Assembly (NCBI GenBank): GCA_025966315.1
Contig: JAOPUZ010000071.1
Coordinates: 1-64,000 of the forward strand
DNA length: 64,000 bases
Source: Frankiales bacterium
Lineage (GTDB): Bacteria > Actinomycetota > Actinomycetes > Mycobacteriales > Jatrophihabitantaceae
Direction: 5' to 3'
Position numbers and translations under genes: made by a program
Notes under the pieces: model-generated
What the model saw: only the letters and a program-made list of their open reading frames with translations
Databases searched by the model: none
Told to the model about the DNA's origin: nothing
In this document: positions 20,293 through 28,858 of the stretch, piece by piece
Position numbering within the stretch: the first letter of the stretch is position 1
Layout: every line of letters begins with the position of its first letter

Positions 20293-20671
20293 ACCGCCCG
20301 CCGCCGCGGTTCTGCGGATCGACGAGGCGCATCCGGAATCACGACCTGCACAGACACCACCGCCCCGCAACCGGTACAGGGCTGTTCGCGGGCTTCGTAA
20401 CGCACTGCCATCGCCCGGGCCGCTCCTTCACCATCGATGGCGCGTCTCACGTCGGAGATCCGACAGTACCTACCCGAGCCCACCGACATCGCGGGCACAG
20501 AACGTCCCGATCTGGCACGCGAGGGCCTACTCTCTCAAAGGGAGGATCTGGCCCACCGCTTCGCTTGTTCGCTTGATTGCACAGGTTCGCCGGACGCCGA
20601 CTACGGTGCGGGCTGCGCTCAGGTGTCAGCTAGCTGGTCGTTGCTGTAAGCCCAAGCAGAGGGTGACGCCA
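20293..20671. other. Intergenic region before PucR-type regulator
   Basis: About 380 bp contain no convincing gene. A minus-strand frame reaching into the reductase-like gene has a CTGC/CGAV zinc-ribbon look but an implausible tail, so I do not call it. No strong terminator with a T-tract was seen. Confidence 0.4.
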
Positions 20672-22333
20672 ATGGCGATCAAAGGGAATGCGGCCGAGAG
20701 CGCGACACTCCGAGCGGATTTGTCGGCATTGCAGACCCTGATGACCGTGTCGAACTCCATGCTGACCTGCGACACGCGGGACGATATTTTGCGTCTCGCG
20801 CAGTCCTCGCTGCCGTCCCTCGGCGTTTTGCACCCCTACGGCATCTATGTCGCGGCGCCCGGCCTCGGCGAAGCTCTCACCCATATGGCCTGGTCCGGCC
20901 AACCCTCACTGGTTGCCTCGCTCGACGCCCTGTCCGGTGCTGACGGGCCGATGGACGACCCGACCTCGAGCAACCGGATGTGGGCTACGGCGATGCGCAA
21001 CGGCGACGGCCACCAGGGCTACTTGGTAATCGTGGCCGAAGCTGAGCCGAGGGCAGCCGACGTGTTCCTGCTGCGCATGCTGGCCCAACAAACGGCAGCC
21101 GCGCTCGACGCAGTCAGCCAGAGAGCGCGGCTGCAGTCCACGACCAATGCACTGGAATTGTCGGTGGGTGACTTGCGTCAGCGGACTCGCGCGCATGAGC
21201 TGATGGCCGACGCCGCCATACACGGAGACCTACCGGAGCTGGCCAAGACGGCCCATGAGCTGACCCGGCTTCCAGTGGCGATCGTCGACCAATTCGGTCA
21301 CCTGCTGTGCAGAGCCCCCGACGACGACACCCCGAGCCCATGGCCACACGTCCCGATGCCAAACCAGCGAAGCCTCGACGCTGCGGCTGACCAGGGCCGA
21401 TCGATTCGTTTGGACGAGCTGCTCGTCGCCGCAGCCAAGCCCGGCAATGACCTTCTCGGTGGGATCGTGGTGTTGGACCCCGCGCGGACCGCTGGCGAGT
21501 TCGCGGCCTACGTCCTCGAGCGGAGCGCGGCGCTGTTAGGAAGCGAGCTCGGCCATCGCCGGGCGCTCGCCGAGACGGAGAGACGGCTACATCGTGAACT
21601 GGTCGTCGAACTGGTCGAAGGCCTCGAAGATGAAGCAGCCTATAGCCGGGCCGCGTTGCTCGGCCACGACCTTCATCAGGTCCATCAGGTTGCCGCGCTC
21701 CGGAGCGACTCGAACGTCGACGACAGTTCCGTGCAGTCCTGGATTGAGATCGCCGTGCGCCGGGCTGACAGTCAAGACGCTGGCAGCCCAATGGTGGGTC
21801 GACGTCGTGGGGTGCAGCTGGCGATCTTACGCGGCGGGGCGGACGCCGACAGCCTGCACAGCGGACTCAAGGGGGTACGGCCGGGCCTGACCTGTGCGGT
21901 GGGGCTCGGGGGGAACGCCAGCATCCCGGCCGAGTTTCCTCGTTCCTACGCCGAGGCCGTGCGAGCGCTGCGGGTGCGAGAGCAGTCCTCGACCCCCGAT
22001 GGGGGCACGAACTTCTCCGACCTGGGCCTATATCAGATTCTTCAACCACGTGAGCCCGGCGGGTCAGTTGATTCCTTCGTGCGACGCTGGCTAGGGGCAT
22101 TGATCGATTACGACAGCAGCCGGCACGCCGAGATGGTGAACACTCTGGCGCACTTTCTCGACTGCGGCGGCAATTACGACCACGCCGCGGAGTCGCTACT
22201 CATTCACCGCAGCACGCTGCGGTACCGGCTGCGGCGAATCCGCGAACTTGGCGGGTTGGACCTCACCGATACAGAAACAAGGCTCAACGTGCACGTCGCG
22301 ACCCGCGCGTGGCGAGTCCTGGATAGCGACTGA
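20672..22333 (+). CDS. PucR/CdaR-family transcriptional regulator with GAF domain
   Basis: The start is ATG 20672 (MAIKGNAAESATLRADLSAL) behind GAGGGTG, giving 553 residues; the frame is open further upstream, but that part reads as the antisense of other DNA. Residues about 20-160 look like a GAF sensor (LAQSSLPSLGVLHPYGIYV, LLRMLAQQTAAALDAVS). The middle (about 190-460) has the degenerate GGDEF-like fold of CdaR/PucR proteins. The C-terminus is the HTH_30 domain: LAHFLDCGGNYDHAAESLLI, HRSTLRYRLRRIRELGGLDL, then a terminal LNVHVATRAWRVL. Members usually activate catabolic or stress genes next to them. Its target is not shown here; the stress operon upstream is a candidate by proximity only. 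Confidence 0.88.
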   Translation: MAIKGNAAESATLRADLSALQTLMTVSNSMLTCDTRDDILRLAQSSLPSLGVLHPYGIYVAAPGLGEALTHMAWSGQPSLVASLDALSGADGPMDDPTSSNRMWATAMRNGDGHQGYLVIVAEAEPRAADVFLLRMLAQQTAAALDAVSQRARLQSTTNALELSVGDLRQRTRAHELMADAAIHGDLPELAKTAHELTRLPVAIVDQFGHLLCRAPDDDTPSPWPHVPMPNQRSLDAAADQGRSIRLDELLVAAAKPGNDLLGGIVVLDPARTAGEFAAYVLERSAALLGSELGHRRALAETERRLHRELVVELVEGLEDEAAYSRAALLGHDLHQVHQVAALRSDSNVDDSSVQSWIEIAVRRADSQDAGSPMVGRRRGVQLAILRGGADADSLHSGLKGVRPGLTCAVGLGGNASIPAEFPRSYAEAVRALRVREQSSTPDGGTNFSDLGLYQILQPREPGGSVDSFVRRWLGALIDYDSSRHAEMVNTLAHFLDCGGNYDHAAESLLIHRSTLRYRLRRIRELGGLDLTDTETRLNVHVATRAWRVLDSD

Positions 22334-22432
22334 AGGGCACAGCCCGCTGGGTGGGGTGCATCCCGGCCTGCACGGGCGCGTTGCTGGCTTCGCTGCTGCC
22401 GGGTTGACCTATGCAGGGTTGACCTAGGCAGG

Positions 22433-23467
22433 TCAAGCGCGGCGGGACGCTGCTCCCGACGATCGGGCGAACTTCGTGTTGTGGTTCCTGGTCAACGTAG
22501 CCGACGGCAGTTCGCCGAAGGTTGTCCGGTACTGATGGGCGAACCGGCCTAGATGGGTGAATCCCCACCACGTAGCCGCTTCGGTGATCGTGGTGGCACC
22601 CGGCTCGGCTCGGGCTAGCTCGGCGTGAACGCGTTCTAGACGAACCTGTTGCAGGTATCTCATGGGGGTCTGTCCGACCGAGCGGGCGAAACCGGCTTGC
22701 AGGCTGCGAACGCTAACTGCGACTTCCGCGGCGAGGGTGGCGACGGTCCAGGGATGCTCAGGTCGTGCTCGGATCAACTCGATCGCGTGAGCGACCGGCC
22801 TGCGCCCAGACGGCTTGGGAGTTTTGTCCAGCACTGCGGAGTAGTTGTTTGGCTGCGTAAGCAAGAGCGCCAGGGTTAGCGTCTGCTCCAGGCGCAGCGC
22901 CGCCAAGGGATGCTCAAGAAGCCTGTTGCCGGGCACGGTTGCTAAGTCGATCAGGCGTAGCGTCTCGACGAAGGTCGCGCCGGCAGGTGCGGCCAGATCC
23001 ATTGGTCGGGAGAACTCCAGCGGGCGGGAAGCGGGTGCTCCGAGCAGACTCTCCAACTCGGCGTGGATTTCATTCCTCGGAAACATAAGACAAATCTGGG
23101 CGCAGTCAGGGTCACAGTCGAGTTCTGCAGATCGGCCGGGCATGAACACGGTGCCGGTGGAGGGCGTGGCGTACACAGGCCGTCCTTGCCCACTTCGCAT
23201 GACCGATGAGCCAGCCGTCGGAATGTCGAGGTGATAGTTCGCCGCCTCGGCCGTCCGGATTCGCATTGCATCGCCGAAGCGCAGGAAACCGGCGGTGATC
23301 CGTCCGATCTTGATCACGTTCAGGTGCACGTCAAGGTCTGGTGCCCGCACCGGAGGCGTGAACGTCGAGGGCAGGTAGGCCTCGCTCAACACCGATTGCG
23401 CCTCATCGAGGTCGGTAGATGAGAGCACAGGTCGGCCCGTGAACAGATCCCGTGTCGCACTCATCAC
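22433..23467 (-). CDS. AraC-family transcriptional regulator
   Basis: The protein has 344 residues. An N-terminal cupin-like AraC-binding domain spans about 20-200 (NYHLDIPTAGSSVMRSGQ, TVFMPGRSAELDCDPDCAQI). The C-terminal double HTH (about 225-330) contains AIELIRARPEHPWTVATLAA, SVRSLQAGFARSVGQTPMRY and ITEAATWWGFTHLGRFAHQY. This architecture is that of regulators of aromatic and amine catabolism such as FeaR/XylS relatives. No catabolic genes lie beside it, and it stands alone facing the PucR gene convergently. The start is one of two adjacent ATGs at 23467/23464. Which compound it senses cannot be told. Confidence 0.9.
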   Translation of the reverse strand: MMSATRDLFTGRPVLSSTDLDEAQSVLSEAYLPSTFTPPVRAPDLDVHLNVIKIGRITAGFLRFGDAMRIRTAEAANYHLDIPTAGSSVMRSGQGRPVYATPSTGTVFMPGRSAELDCDPDCAQICLMFPRNEIHAELESLLGAPASRPLEFSRPMDLAAPAGATFVETLRLIDLATVPGNRLLEHPLAALRLEQTLTLALLLTQPNNYSAVLDKTPKPSGRRPVAHAIELIRARPEHPWTVATLAAEVAVSVRSLQAGFARSVGQTPMRYLQQVRLERVHAELARAEPGATTITEAATWWGFTHLGRFAHQYRTTFGELPSATLTRNHNTKFARSSGAASRRA

Positions 23468-23600
23468 TGTCAGTGAATCTTACTCCGCTAAGTCGTGCGC
23501 GGAACGCGTTGTGACCCTTTGCGTTTCTCGGAGCACAGTCAGCGTTAAGCGGCTATCCAGGAGTTCCCACCGCTAGGTAGTTTCTGTGCGCGGCCCGCAG

Positions 23601-23657
23601 GGGGTGGCAGCCGTCGCCGGTCCACGGATGGACACCTCCATCGGCGGCTGCCACCCC
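23601..23657. repeat. Nested inverted repeat (hairpin)
   Basis: Perfect 13-bp arms GGGGTGGCAGCCG (23601-23613) and CGGCTGCCACCCC (23645-23657) enclose a second small hairpin, GTCCA-CGGA-TGGAC (23620-23633). No T-tract follows on either strand, so an ordinary intrinsic terminator is unlikely. Confidence 0.7.
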
Positions 23658-24100
23658 TTCACCCCGTCAGGAGCGGAACGCGCCGCATAAACACGACGAC
23701 GATCACCTAATGACCCCGCGCGACCGGGCGGAACGGCGCGGCATCGAGATTGGCTTGATGGAACGCAACGGCTACGTTGTTGAGGCCCGAGGACCACCTC
23801 GTCATCATGGCTCGCAACGTCCCGCCGCGTACAGCTCGTCGTAATACAGCGAACTCGTCTAGCCCTAACGGATAGCGATAGCACCCCACGCCGACCGACA
23901 GCGAGTACGCCGCAGTCCATCACCGGCTATCGGTCAGCACCGGCTGGTGCCAGCTGCCTACCGCTGCGGGCCGAAATCGACGTCGTCGCCTACCTCACCG
24001 TCAAACCCGCGCCCGGTGGATCTACAACGAGGCAGCGATGTGATTAAGCCGATCGGGTTTACCCCGTACGCAGAAGGGCAAAGGTGCGCCCGCAAAACGA

Positions 24101-24210
24101 GCGGAGGGCGAGGGAACCGTCGGCCAAACGCTCGCGGACGTTCGCGACCTCCTCCTGAATCCCGCGTACAGATAACGGAAGCAGAGACCGCCCCTAGAAA
24201 AACGGGCGAT
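24101..24210. repeat. Distal copy of tRNA-Ser-linked direct repeat (att-like)
   Basis: The first 37 bp, from GCGGAGGGCGAGGGAACC on, are identical to 29865-29901. The rest matches closely except for a 10-bp insertion (24138-24147), one base change, one missing C and a changed hairpin loop. It begins with the same 15 bp, GCGGAGGGCGAGGGA, that form the 3' end of the tRNA-Ser gene at 29977-30064. Both copies have the same orientation, as attachment-site repeats would. Confidence 0.75.
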
Positions 24211-24447
24211 CATGAGGTCGCCTGGAGCCCACACCCAAACCCAAGGAACTGAGCCAACGCGACGTGACCACGCCGGCTCGGAATGCACCCCGCAATCAGC
24301 CACAGCCCCACCGCTCGCTACCCGTCGATCTCGCGCAAGTCTGCCCGGTTAGTGAGCTGGACCAGGTGGATCATTCTGCTTCTGCGTCCGAGGGCGGACC
24401 GTGGGTAGTCGTGGCCACCGAGCCGACGTAGCTTTACGGCCTACTCT

Positions 24448-24957
24448 GTGCCGATGCAGATCCCGCCCGAGTTGATCGACCGCATCGTGCAGTCCGTGCA
24501 AACCCAACTGCCTGAAGGCCTAAGCATCGTGCGTGTGTCCCCTCGCGCGTTCGAACTGCACCTCACCCCCGAACTGAGCCGGTCCCTGGGGCGGGGACCC
24601 AGGCGGCCATGGCATCACCCCATCGGAGTGCGTAACCGGGACGGGATCACACCACAGTCCATCGCATGGGCCGTCTGGACCGTGCTCGACACCCTGATCC
24701 ACGCCTCTCGAAGATGGGGCGTGCCATGGAAGCCCTCGGCAGCCAAGCACCTTTACGCCGACGCAGAACGCCGCGGCGACAGCAATGTCTACGGATGGAT
24801 CACTAACGACAGCGAAATCCGCGGCGACTTTCCCCCGATCAGTCTCAACGGGATCCTCATGACTCGGCCATCGTGGAGACGGCTGCCAGTGCCGTTCGTC
24901 CGCAGACATAGCATCCCAGTCACCGGACCAGTCCGGGCGGCACGATTCAAACACTGA
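24448..24957 (+). CDS. Hypothetical protein
   Basis: This 169-residue protein starts at GTG 24448 (ATG 24454 is also possible). The N-terminus MPMQIPPELIDRIVQSVQTQ and the continuing mix of hydrophobic and charged residues look like a real soluble protein. The frame on the opposite strand is much less natural. There is no signal peptide or membrane segment. I recognise no family. It is the first gene inside the repeat-bounded island, with no close neighbour to suggest a role. Confidence 0.6.
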   Translation: MPMQIPPELIDRIVQSVQTQLPEGLSIVRVSPRAFELHLTPELSRSLGRGPRRPWHHPIGVRNRDGITPQSIAWAVWTVLDTLIHASRRWGVPWKPSAAKHLYADAERRGDSNVYGWITNDSEIRGDFPPISLNGILMTRPSWRRLPVPFVRRHSIPVTGPVRAARFKH

Positions 24958-25058
24958 ACCGCGAATGCCTATCCAGGACCAATCCAGAGCCGTCGATACA
25001 GTGCTCTCGATCGGGCCCGCGGCACACAAGGCTGCTGCGCCCCGGACTCGATGGCGGG

Positions 25059-25262
25059 ATGAATCGCGTGAGTGCCCACGACGGTCGACTTGATCGGATT
25101 CGAACGACTCACGTCTTCACCGCGATGTGCTCGTGCGGCTGGCAGGGCACCAATACTCGGTGCATTTCGAGCCATGGGGAGCCGAACATATCCTCAGGCG
25201 GGGCGACGCCTTCCACGGGGTGGTCTAGCACGGTTGGGTCAGAAAGAGAGTATGAGAAATGA
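25059..25262 (+). CDS. Possible small protein with CSCGW motif
   Basis: This is a 67-residue frame. It contains FTAMCSCGWQGTN, a motif common in small actinobacterial zinc-binding proteins of unknown role, and its stop overlaps the next start at ATGA (25259-25262). The C-terminal half is low in hydrophobic residues and could be decayed. Coupled translation with the next gene is the main argument for it. It could equally be a remnant. Confidence 0.35.
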   Translation: MNRVSAHDGRLDRIRTTHVFTAMCSCGWQGTNTRCISSHGEPNISSGGATPSTGWSSTVGSEREYEK

Positions 25263-25537
25263 GCGAGGTTCTCATTTTCCGTCCCGAGATAGGCGCCGAG
25301 AGTCCACTCTGGGACAGCACCGGGAGCATGGTTTGCCTAGACTCTGTCGGCATACCTCGTGCACTGCAGGAACATTTGCGTTCATGGGCGTTCAACGCGA
25401 CGATGGGTGACGACGAAAGCGGACTGTCCAACGAAGGTATGCGCCTTCTCCGGCAGGTCGAGTTTTACACTTCGACTGCCTACAGTTTGCGCTGGGATTG
25501 GCAGGAGACGCTCGGGGATCCGTTCGCGGGGTTCTAA
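25259..25537 (+). CDS. Hypothetical protein, 92 aa
   Basis: The start ATG 25259 lies in an ATGA overlap with the preceding small frame. The protein (MSEVLIFRPEIGAESPLWDS to LRWDWQETLGDPFAGF) has a natural composition with several conserved-looking tryptophans and is probably soluble and folded. No domain is recognised. The overlap suggests that the pair is one unit, perhaps the remainder of a larger two-gene module in the island. Confidence 0.6.
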   Translation: MSEVLIFRPEIGAESPLWDSTGSMVCLDSVGIPRALQEHLRSWAFNATMGDDESGLSNEGMRLLRQVEFYTSTAYSLRWDWQETLGDPFAGF

Positions 25538-25840
25538 ATCACGAGCGGCGAGAGTTGCAAGCGATCGAACGCACCGCAGACCGAGAATGCTTCCGACTCT
25601 GCGACGTGCCGCCATGTCAGGACATCACTGCGTTAGAAAAGACTTGCCTAGCGCGCGTCATTCCGCCTCGCCCCCTCGGACAGAACACCCCGTCGACCGC
25701 ACACGGCACGCCTTAGCCTCGTTCTGCTCGGCAGGAATGACGTCGTCATTGGGCATGCCGGAGCGCAGATGAAAGCGATCTGGCGCGCGCCACCCTTTGA
25801 GGTTAGGTAGCCCGGACCTGAGATCGCTGCGGGTTGTAGC
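25538..25840. other. Intergenic region in island
   Basis: About 300 bp in which I see no convincing gene, repeat or promoter. Short frames on both strands have unnatural composition. Confidence 0.4.
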
Positions 25841-26173
25841 GTGCCCATCGTGTCCCGGGCCTGTTTGGTACCAGTCGGCATGGTCCTCGCCACCCTCAAC
25901 GCTCTGGCCGACTTCATCTTCGGGATAGCTACCGACATGGGACACCGGGGAGCGCTCTTGGTGACCGCGCTCGTGCTTGCTGGATGCCTCGGTGGCGGCC
26001 AGCTGACCCTGTACGCCATCCTCGACCCGACCAACGTCGCCACCACGTTGAAGGGAGTCGCCGGCCTGATGCTGCTCCTCACCACCGTCTATGTCGCGGT
26101 TCGACTCCTAAGTCGACTCTTCACCTCGTTACGAGAGGGCCGCCAACGAGGGACCGGCAAGCATTCTAGTTAG
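25841..26173 (+). CDS. Small membrane protein of unknown function
   Basis: This 110-residue protein starts at GTG 25841. It has three likely transmembrane segments: about 8-28 (LVPVGMVLATLNALADFIFG), 38-60 (ALLVTALVLAGCLGGGQLTL) and 70-92 (GVAGLMLLLTTVYVAVRLLS). A basic C-terminal tail (REGRQRGTGK) is probably cytosolic. No family is recognised. It is isolated within the island, with no Shine-Dalgarno I would trust, so the start may lie at the internal ATG near residue 14. Confidence 0.5.
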   Translation: MPIVSRACLVPVGMVLATLNALADFIFGIATDMGHRGALLVTALVLAGCLGGGQLTLYAILDPTNVATTLKGVAGLMLLLTTVYVAVRLLSRLFTSLREGRQRGTGKHSS

Positions 26174-26278
26174 ACGGGAGAAACGCCACCTGAGCGAAAG
26201 GATCCGTCGATCTGCGCGTTCTCGGCGGCGGCACCGCGGCGCGCAGATGAGTCCAAGTCGACCGCGGATGGTCCGCGG

Positions 26279-26650
26279 TCAGCGCAACTCACCACGCAGA
26301 ATGTCAGAGAGCACCGCCGCGTTGCTGATCTGCGTCGCCTTCGTCGCCGTGAGCAGAACTAGCGGGCCAGCGGCGTGGTACTGGCGCAACTGATCGAGCG
26401 CCTCTGCCTGCACCGGGCCAGTGAGCTCATCCAGGTAGCGGACGCGGAACTGGTCGAACAGCTGTTCCTGGTGTCCGTACCAAGTTCGCAACTGTGCTGA
26501 AGGAGCGACGTCGCGACACCACGCAGTGAGGCGGGCACGTTCACGAGACACCCCGCGGGGCCACAGCCGATCGACCAGAACCCGGACGCCGACCCCACCG
26601 TCTTCCGGGCCGTAGATTCGCCGCACCCTGATCGGATACTCGTCGGCCAC
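26279..26650 (-). CDS. DUF488-family protein
   Basis: This 123-residue cytosolic protein starts at GTG 26650. It shows the family hallmarks: RVRRIYGPEDGGVGVRVLVD leading into VDRLWPRGVSRERA, then WCRDVAPSAQLRTWYGH, FRVRYLDEL and LVLLTATKATQISNAAVL near the end. DUF488 proteins are short, widespread and of unknown biochemical activity. In the family the Lys/Cys position in the final motif varies; here it is Thr-Lys. The gene stands alone, convergent with the small membrane protein, inside the island. Confidence 0.88.
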   Translation of the reverse strand: MADEYPIRVRRIYGPEDGGVGVRVLVDRLWPRGVSRERARLTAWCRDVAPSAQLRTWYGHQEQLFDQFRVRYLDELTGPVQAEALDQLRQYHAAGPLVLLTATKATQISNAAVLSDILRGELR

Positions 26651-26805
26651 CTGCTCAGTGTGACCCGCCCAACGCTACGAACCATCATGCGGCGCAATGT
26701 CGTACGCGGGTCGCTCTACCTCACTCCGTCACTGCCTTCGAGTATCAATACCTGAGTCGCCGAAGTTTGTGAGCGTCAAGCCTTGGGCGCACACGCCGTC
26801 CAGTG

Positions 26806-27112
26806 CCCCCCGAAACCAGGCCGACTGCACGAGTGGTGATCGCCTTCGCGGCGGTTTTCGGAGTCATCGGGACCGCCATGCCGGCCATGACCGCAGTCGC
26901 TCTGGGCGCCTCGCCCCCGGCCGGGCAGCGCTCAGCTCGGCCGTGCTCAACGCGGCACGCCAAACCGGAGGGGTGCTGGGCGTCGCGGTCCTGGGCAGCG
27001 TCATCGAACCCCACGCTGACCTGCCAACCCTTCACGTCGCAATGGTCGTGTCGCCGGCGGCTACCTGGCGGCCGCTCTCCTAGCCACCCGAACCCACACC
27101 ATTCAGCCATGA
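26806..27112 (+). pseudogene. MFS drug-exporter C-terminal remnant (frameshifted)
   Basis: Three frames in succession spell the end of a DHA2-type MFS transporter. They are IAFAAVFGVIGTAMPAMTAV (about 26840-26900), then ALSSAVLNAARQTGGVLGVA and VLGSVIEP (about 26930-27010), then GGYLAAALLATRTHTIQP with a stop at 27110-27112. At least two frameshifts are needed, and the first 12 or so membrane segments are missing. It is a decayed fragment. The intact MFS genes elsewhere in the window share the NaaRQtGGxLGvAvLG motif. Confidence 0.7.
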
Positions 27113-27174
27113 CCACGCCAGAGCCCGAATCACGCAACAGCCGTTGCGCCTACTCGCCGCTGCGGCCCTACCCG

Positions 27175-28092
27175 CTACGGCCGCACGCGGATGATTGTCT
27201 TCCCGTTGCGCCGCCCGGTCGGACTGAGGGCGGCAACGGCATCATCGAGGTTCGCGACGTCGCCGATGTTGGTCCGTAGGCGTCCGTCGCGCACGCGCTG
27301 GACGATTTCCGTCAACTGTGCGCGGTCAGCCTCGACCACGAAGTCGATCGCCAGGCCGTCTGCGGGTCGTGCTTCGGGCGGCGCGACCACGGTCACCAGT
27401 GTTCCTCGGGGTCGGACCAGAGCCGCGGACCGCCGCTGGATGTCGCCGCCGATAACGTCGAATACCAGATCGACACCGCCGACATCTTCCAGCTCGTCGT
27501 TCTCAAGATCGACGAACTCATGCGCACCGAAGTCAAGCGCCTTCTGCCGGTCTGCCGCGCGGCCGGTACCGATGACGTAGGCGCCGGCCTCGCGCGCCAG
27601 CTGGGTCACCATCGTCCCGACCGCGCCGGCAGCACCGTGCGCGAGGACGCTCTGACCCGACTGAAGGCGGCCGTGCTGAAACAACCCCTGCCACGCGGTC
27701 AGGCCCGAGATCGGCAAGCTCGCCCCCACCGTGAAGTCAACGTCACCGGGCAGCGGCGCGAGGTTGCGTGCCTCGATGGCGACATACTCGGCCAGGGTGC
27801 CGTCGCGATGCCAGTCAGCCAGGCCGAACACCCGCTGCCCCACGGACAGTCCCGTCGTGCCGTACCCGAGAGCGGTCACCACCCCGGCCAGCTCGTGACC
27901 GAGGATCGACGGCGTCTTGTCCCGGCCGGCGCGATCGACCCACGTCGAGGGCCACTCCAGCTCGGTCGGAACGAAGCCCGACGCATGGATCTCAACGATG
28001 ACATCGTTGATCGCCGCCGATGGCTCAGGCCGCTCGGTCAGCGTCGTACCGGCCATTCCTGCGGCCTGGTCAGATACCACGATGGCTTTCAC
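27175..28092 (-). CDS. NADP-dependent zinc-free quinone oxidoreductase (MDR family)
   Basis: The protein has 305 residues. The GroES-like domain (about 25-115) includes SILGHELAGVVTALGYG and VGQRVFGLADWHRDGTLAEY. The Rossmann domain (about 120-255) includes SGLTAWQGLFQHGRLQSGQS, HGAAGAVGTMVTQLAREAGA and VDLVFDVIGGD. Zinc-ligand cysteines are absent, as in quinone reductase-like MDR proteins. It would reduce quinones or reactive carbonyls with NADPH. It is divergent from a TetR gene across 112 bp carrying two palindromes, so it is almost certainly that regulator's target. Confidence 0.92.
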   Translation of the reverse strand: MKAIVVSDQAAGMAGTTLTERPEPSAAINDVIVEIHASGFVPTELEWPSTWVDRAGRDKTPSILGHELAGVVTALGYGTTGLSVGQRVFGLADWHRDGTLAEYVAIEARNLAPLPGDVDFTVGASLPISGLTAWQGLFQHGRLQSGQSVLAHGAAGAVGTMVTQLAREAGAYVIGTGRAADRQKALDFGAHEFVDLENDELEDVGGVDLVFDVIGGDIQRRSAALVRPRGTLVTVVAPPEARPADGLAIDFVVEADRAQLTEIVQRVRDGRLRTNIGDVANLDDAVAALSPTGRRNGKTIIRVRP

Positions 28093-28125
28093 GAAGGTCG
28101 TCCCCTTATTTGTGCCGTAGATATT

Positions 28126-28141
28126 TGGGCTTGTCAGCCCA
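28126..28141. promoter_or_regulatory. TetR operator candidate, site 1
   Basis: TGGGCT-TGTC-AGCCCA is a perfect 6-bp inverted repeat with a 4-bp spacer, lying just upstream of the oxidoreductase start. A second copy sits 42 bp away. Confidence 0.7.
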
Positions 28142-28167
28142 CTTCTTGAGTGAACACGAGTGAAACC

Positions 28168-28183
28168 TGGGCTGTCAAGCCCA
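28168..28183. promoter_or_regulatory. TetR operator candidate, site 2
   Basis: TGGGCT-GTCA-AGCCCA has the same arms as site 1. The centre-to-centre distance is 42 bp, four helical turns. It lies 21 bp before the TetR start, so binding would control both divergent genes. Confidence 0.7.
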
Positions 28184-28204
28184 ATTTGAGATATCGTGTG
28201 AACG

Positions 28205-28858
28205 ATGGAAGCCGTTACAGCAGTTCGCGGAGCTCACAAGCTCACCGCCAGGGGCCACGCCACGCGGGCCCGCATCCTGGAACACGCAGCCGAACTCATC
28301 TACACCCACGGTGTCCACGCCACGAACAACGAGAAGCTCCGCCAAACCGCCGGCGTCAGCGGATCGCAGATCAACCACTACTTCCCGACCAAGGAAGACC
28401 TCGTCCTGGCCGTCATCGCCTGGCAGGCCGAACGCGTCCTCGCGTTCCATCGCGGTGAACGCTTCGCCGGTTTCGATGACCTCGACGCGTTTCGGGAGTG
28501 GGCGGACCACTACATCGCCTACGAGCGCGCCTACCAAGAAGGCTGCAGCCTCGGCTCCCTCGCCAGCGAGATCATCAAGACCGACCTCGACGTTCACGAC
28601 GAACTTGCCAGCGCGTTCGATCAATGGCGAGACATCTTTCGTGACGGACTCCGACGGATGCAGCGACTCAATCGCATCAGCGCCGCCGCGGATCCCAATC
28701 AGCTGGCCAACCTGCTTCTCGCCGCATTCCAAGGCGGCATGCTCCTCGCTCAAGTCGCTCGCGACATCACCCCGCTCAAAGACGCGTTGCAGACAGCCAT
28801 CGACCACGTGCAGACATTCGCCGAGTCACCCGGTGACGAGGCACTCCAACATCCGTAG
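28205..28858 (+). CDS. TetR/AcrR-family repressor
   Basis: The protein has 217 residues. The N-terminal HTH (about 14-64) is ATRARILEHAAELIYTHGVH followed by NNEKLRQTAGVSGSQINHYF and PTKEDLVLAVI, the classic TetR pattern. The C-terminal ligand domain (about 80-205) includes GCSLGSLASEIIKTD and NLLLAAFQGGMLLAQVAR, as in regulators of oxidoreductases and efflux genes. It is divergent from the quinone oxidoreductase with two palindromic operators between them. The likely signal is a quinone or electrophile; this is inference from the target. Confidence 0.93.
   Translation: MEAVTAVRGAHKLTARGHATRARILEHAAELIYTHGVHATNNEKLRQTAGVSGSQINHYFPTKEDLVLAVIAWQAERVLAFHRGERFAGFDDLDAFREWADHYIAYERAYQEGCSLGSLASEIIKTDLDVHDELASAFDQWRDIFRDGLRRMQRLNRISAAADPNQLANLLLAAFQGGMLLAQVARDITPLKDALQTAIDHVQTFAESPGDEALQHP

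Larger units (their letters stand above)
23468..24447. other. Gene-poor stretch with remnants
   Basis: Almost 1 kb lies between the AraC gene and the first island gene. It contains the nested hairpin at 23601-23657 and one copy of the tRNA-Ser-linked repeat (24101-24210). A possible 44-codon peptide lies at 23710-23844; it starts MTPRDRAERRGIEIGLMERN and then loses protein-like character, so it may be a decayed gene start. I see no intact gene. Confidence 0.5.

Noticed and set aside
20193-20498. Minus-strand frame with a CTGCGA zinc-ribbon look overlapping the end of the flavoprotein gene
   Set aside because: The tail is low-complexity and antisense to real coding sequence, and no ribosome site or family is visible.
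28175-28807. A 210-codon minus-strand frame covering the TetR gene
   Set aside because: The plus-strand TetR has a textbook HTH and operator context; the minus frame is its shadow.
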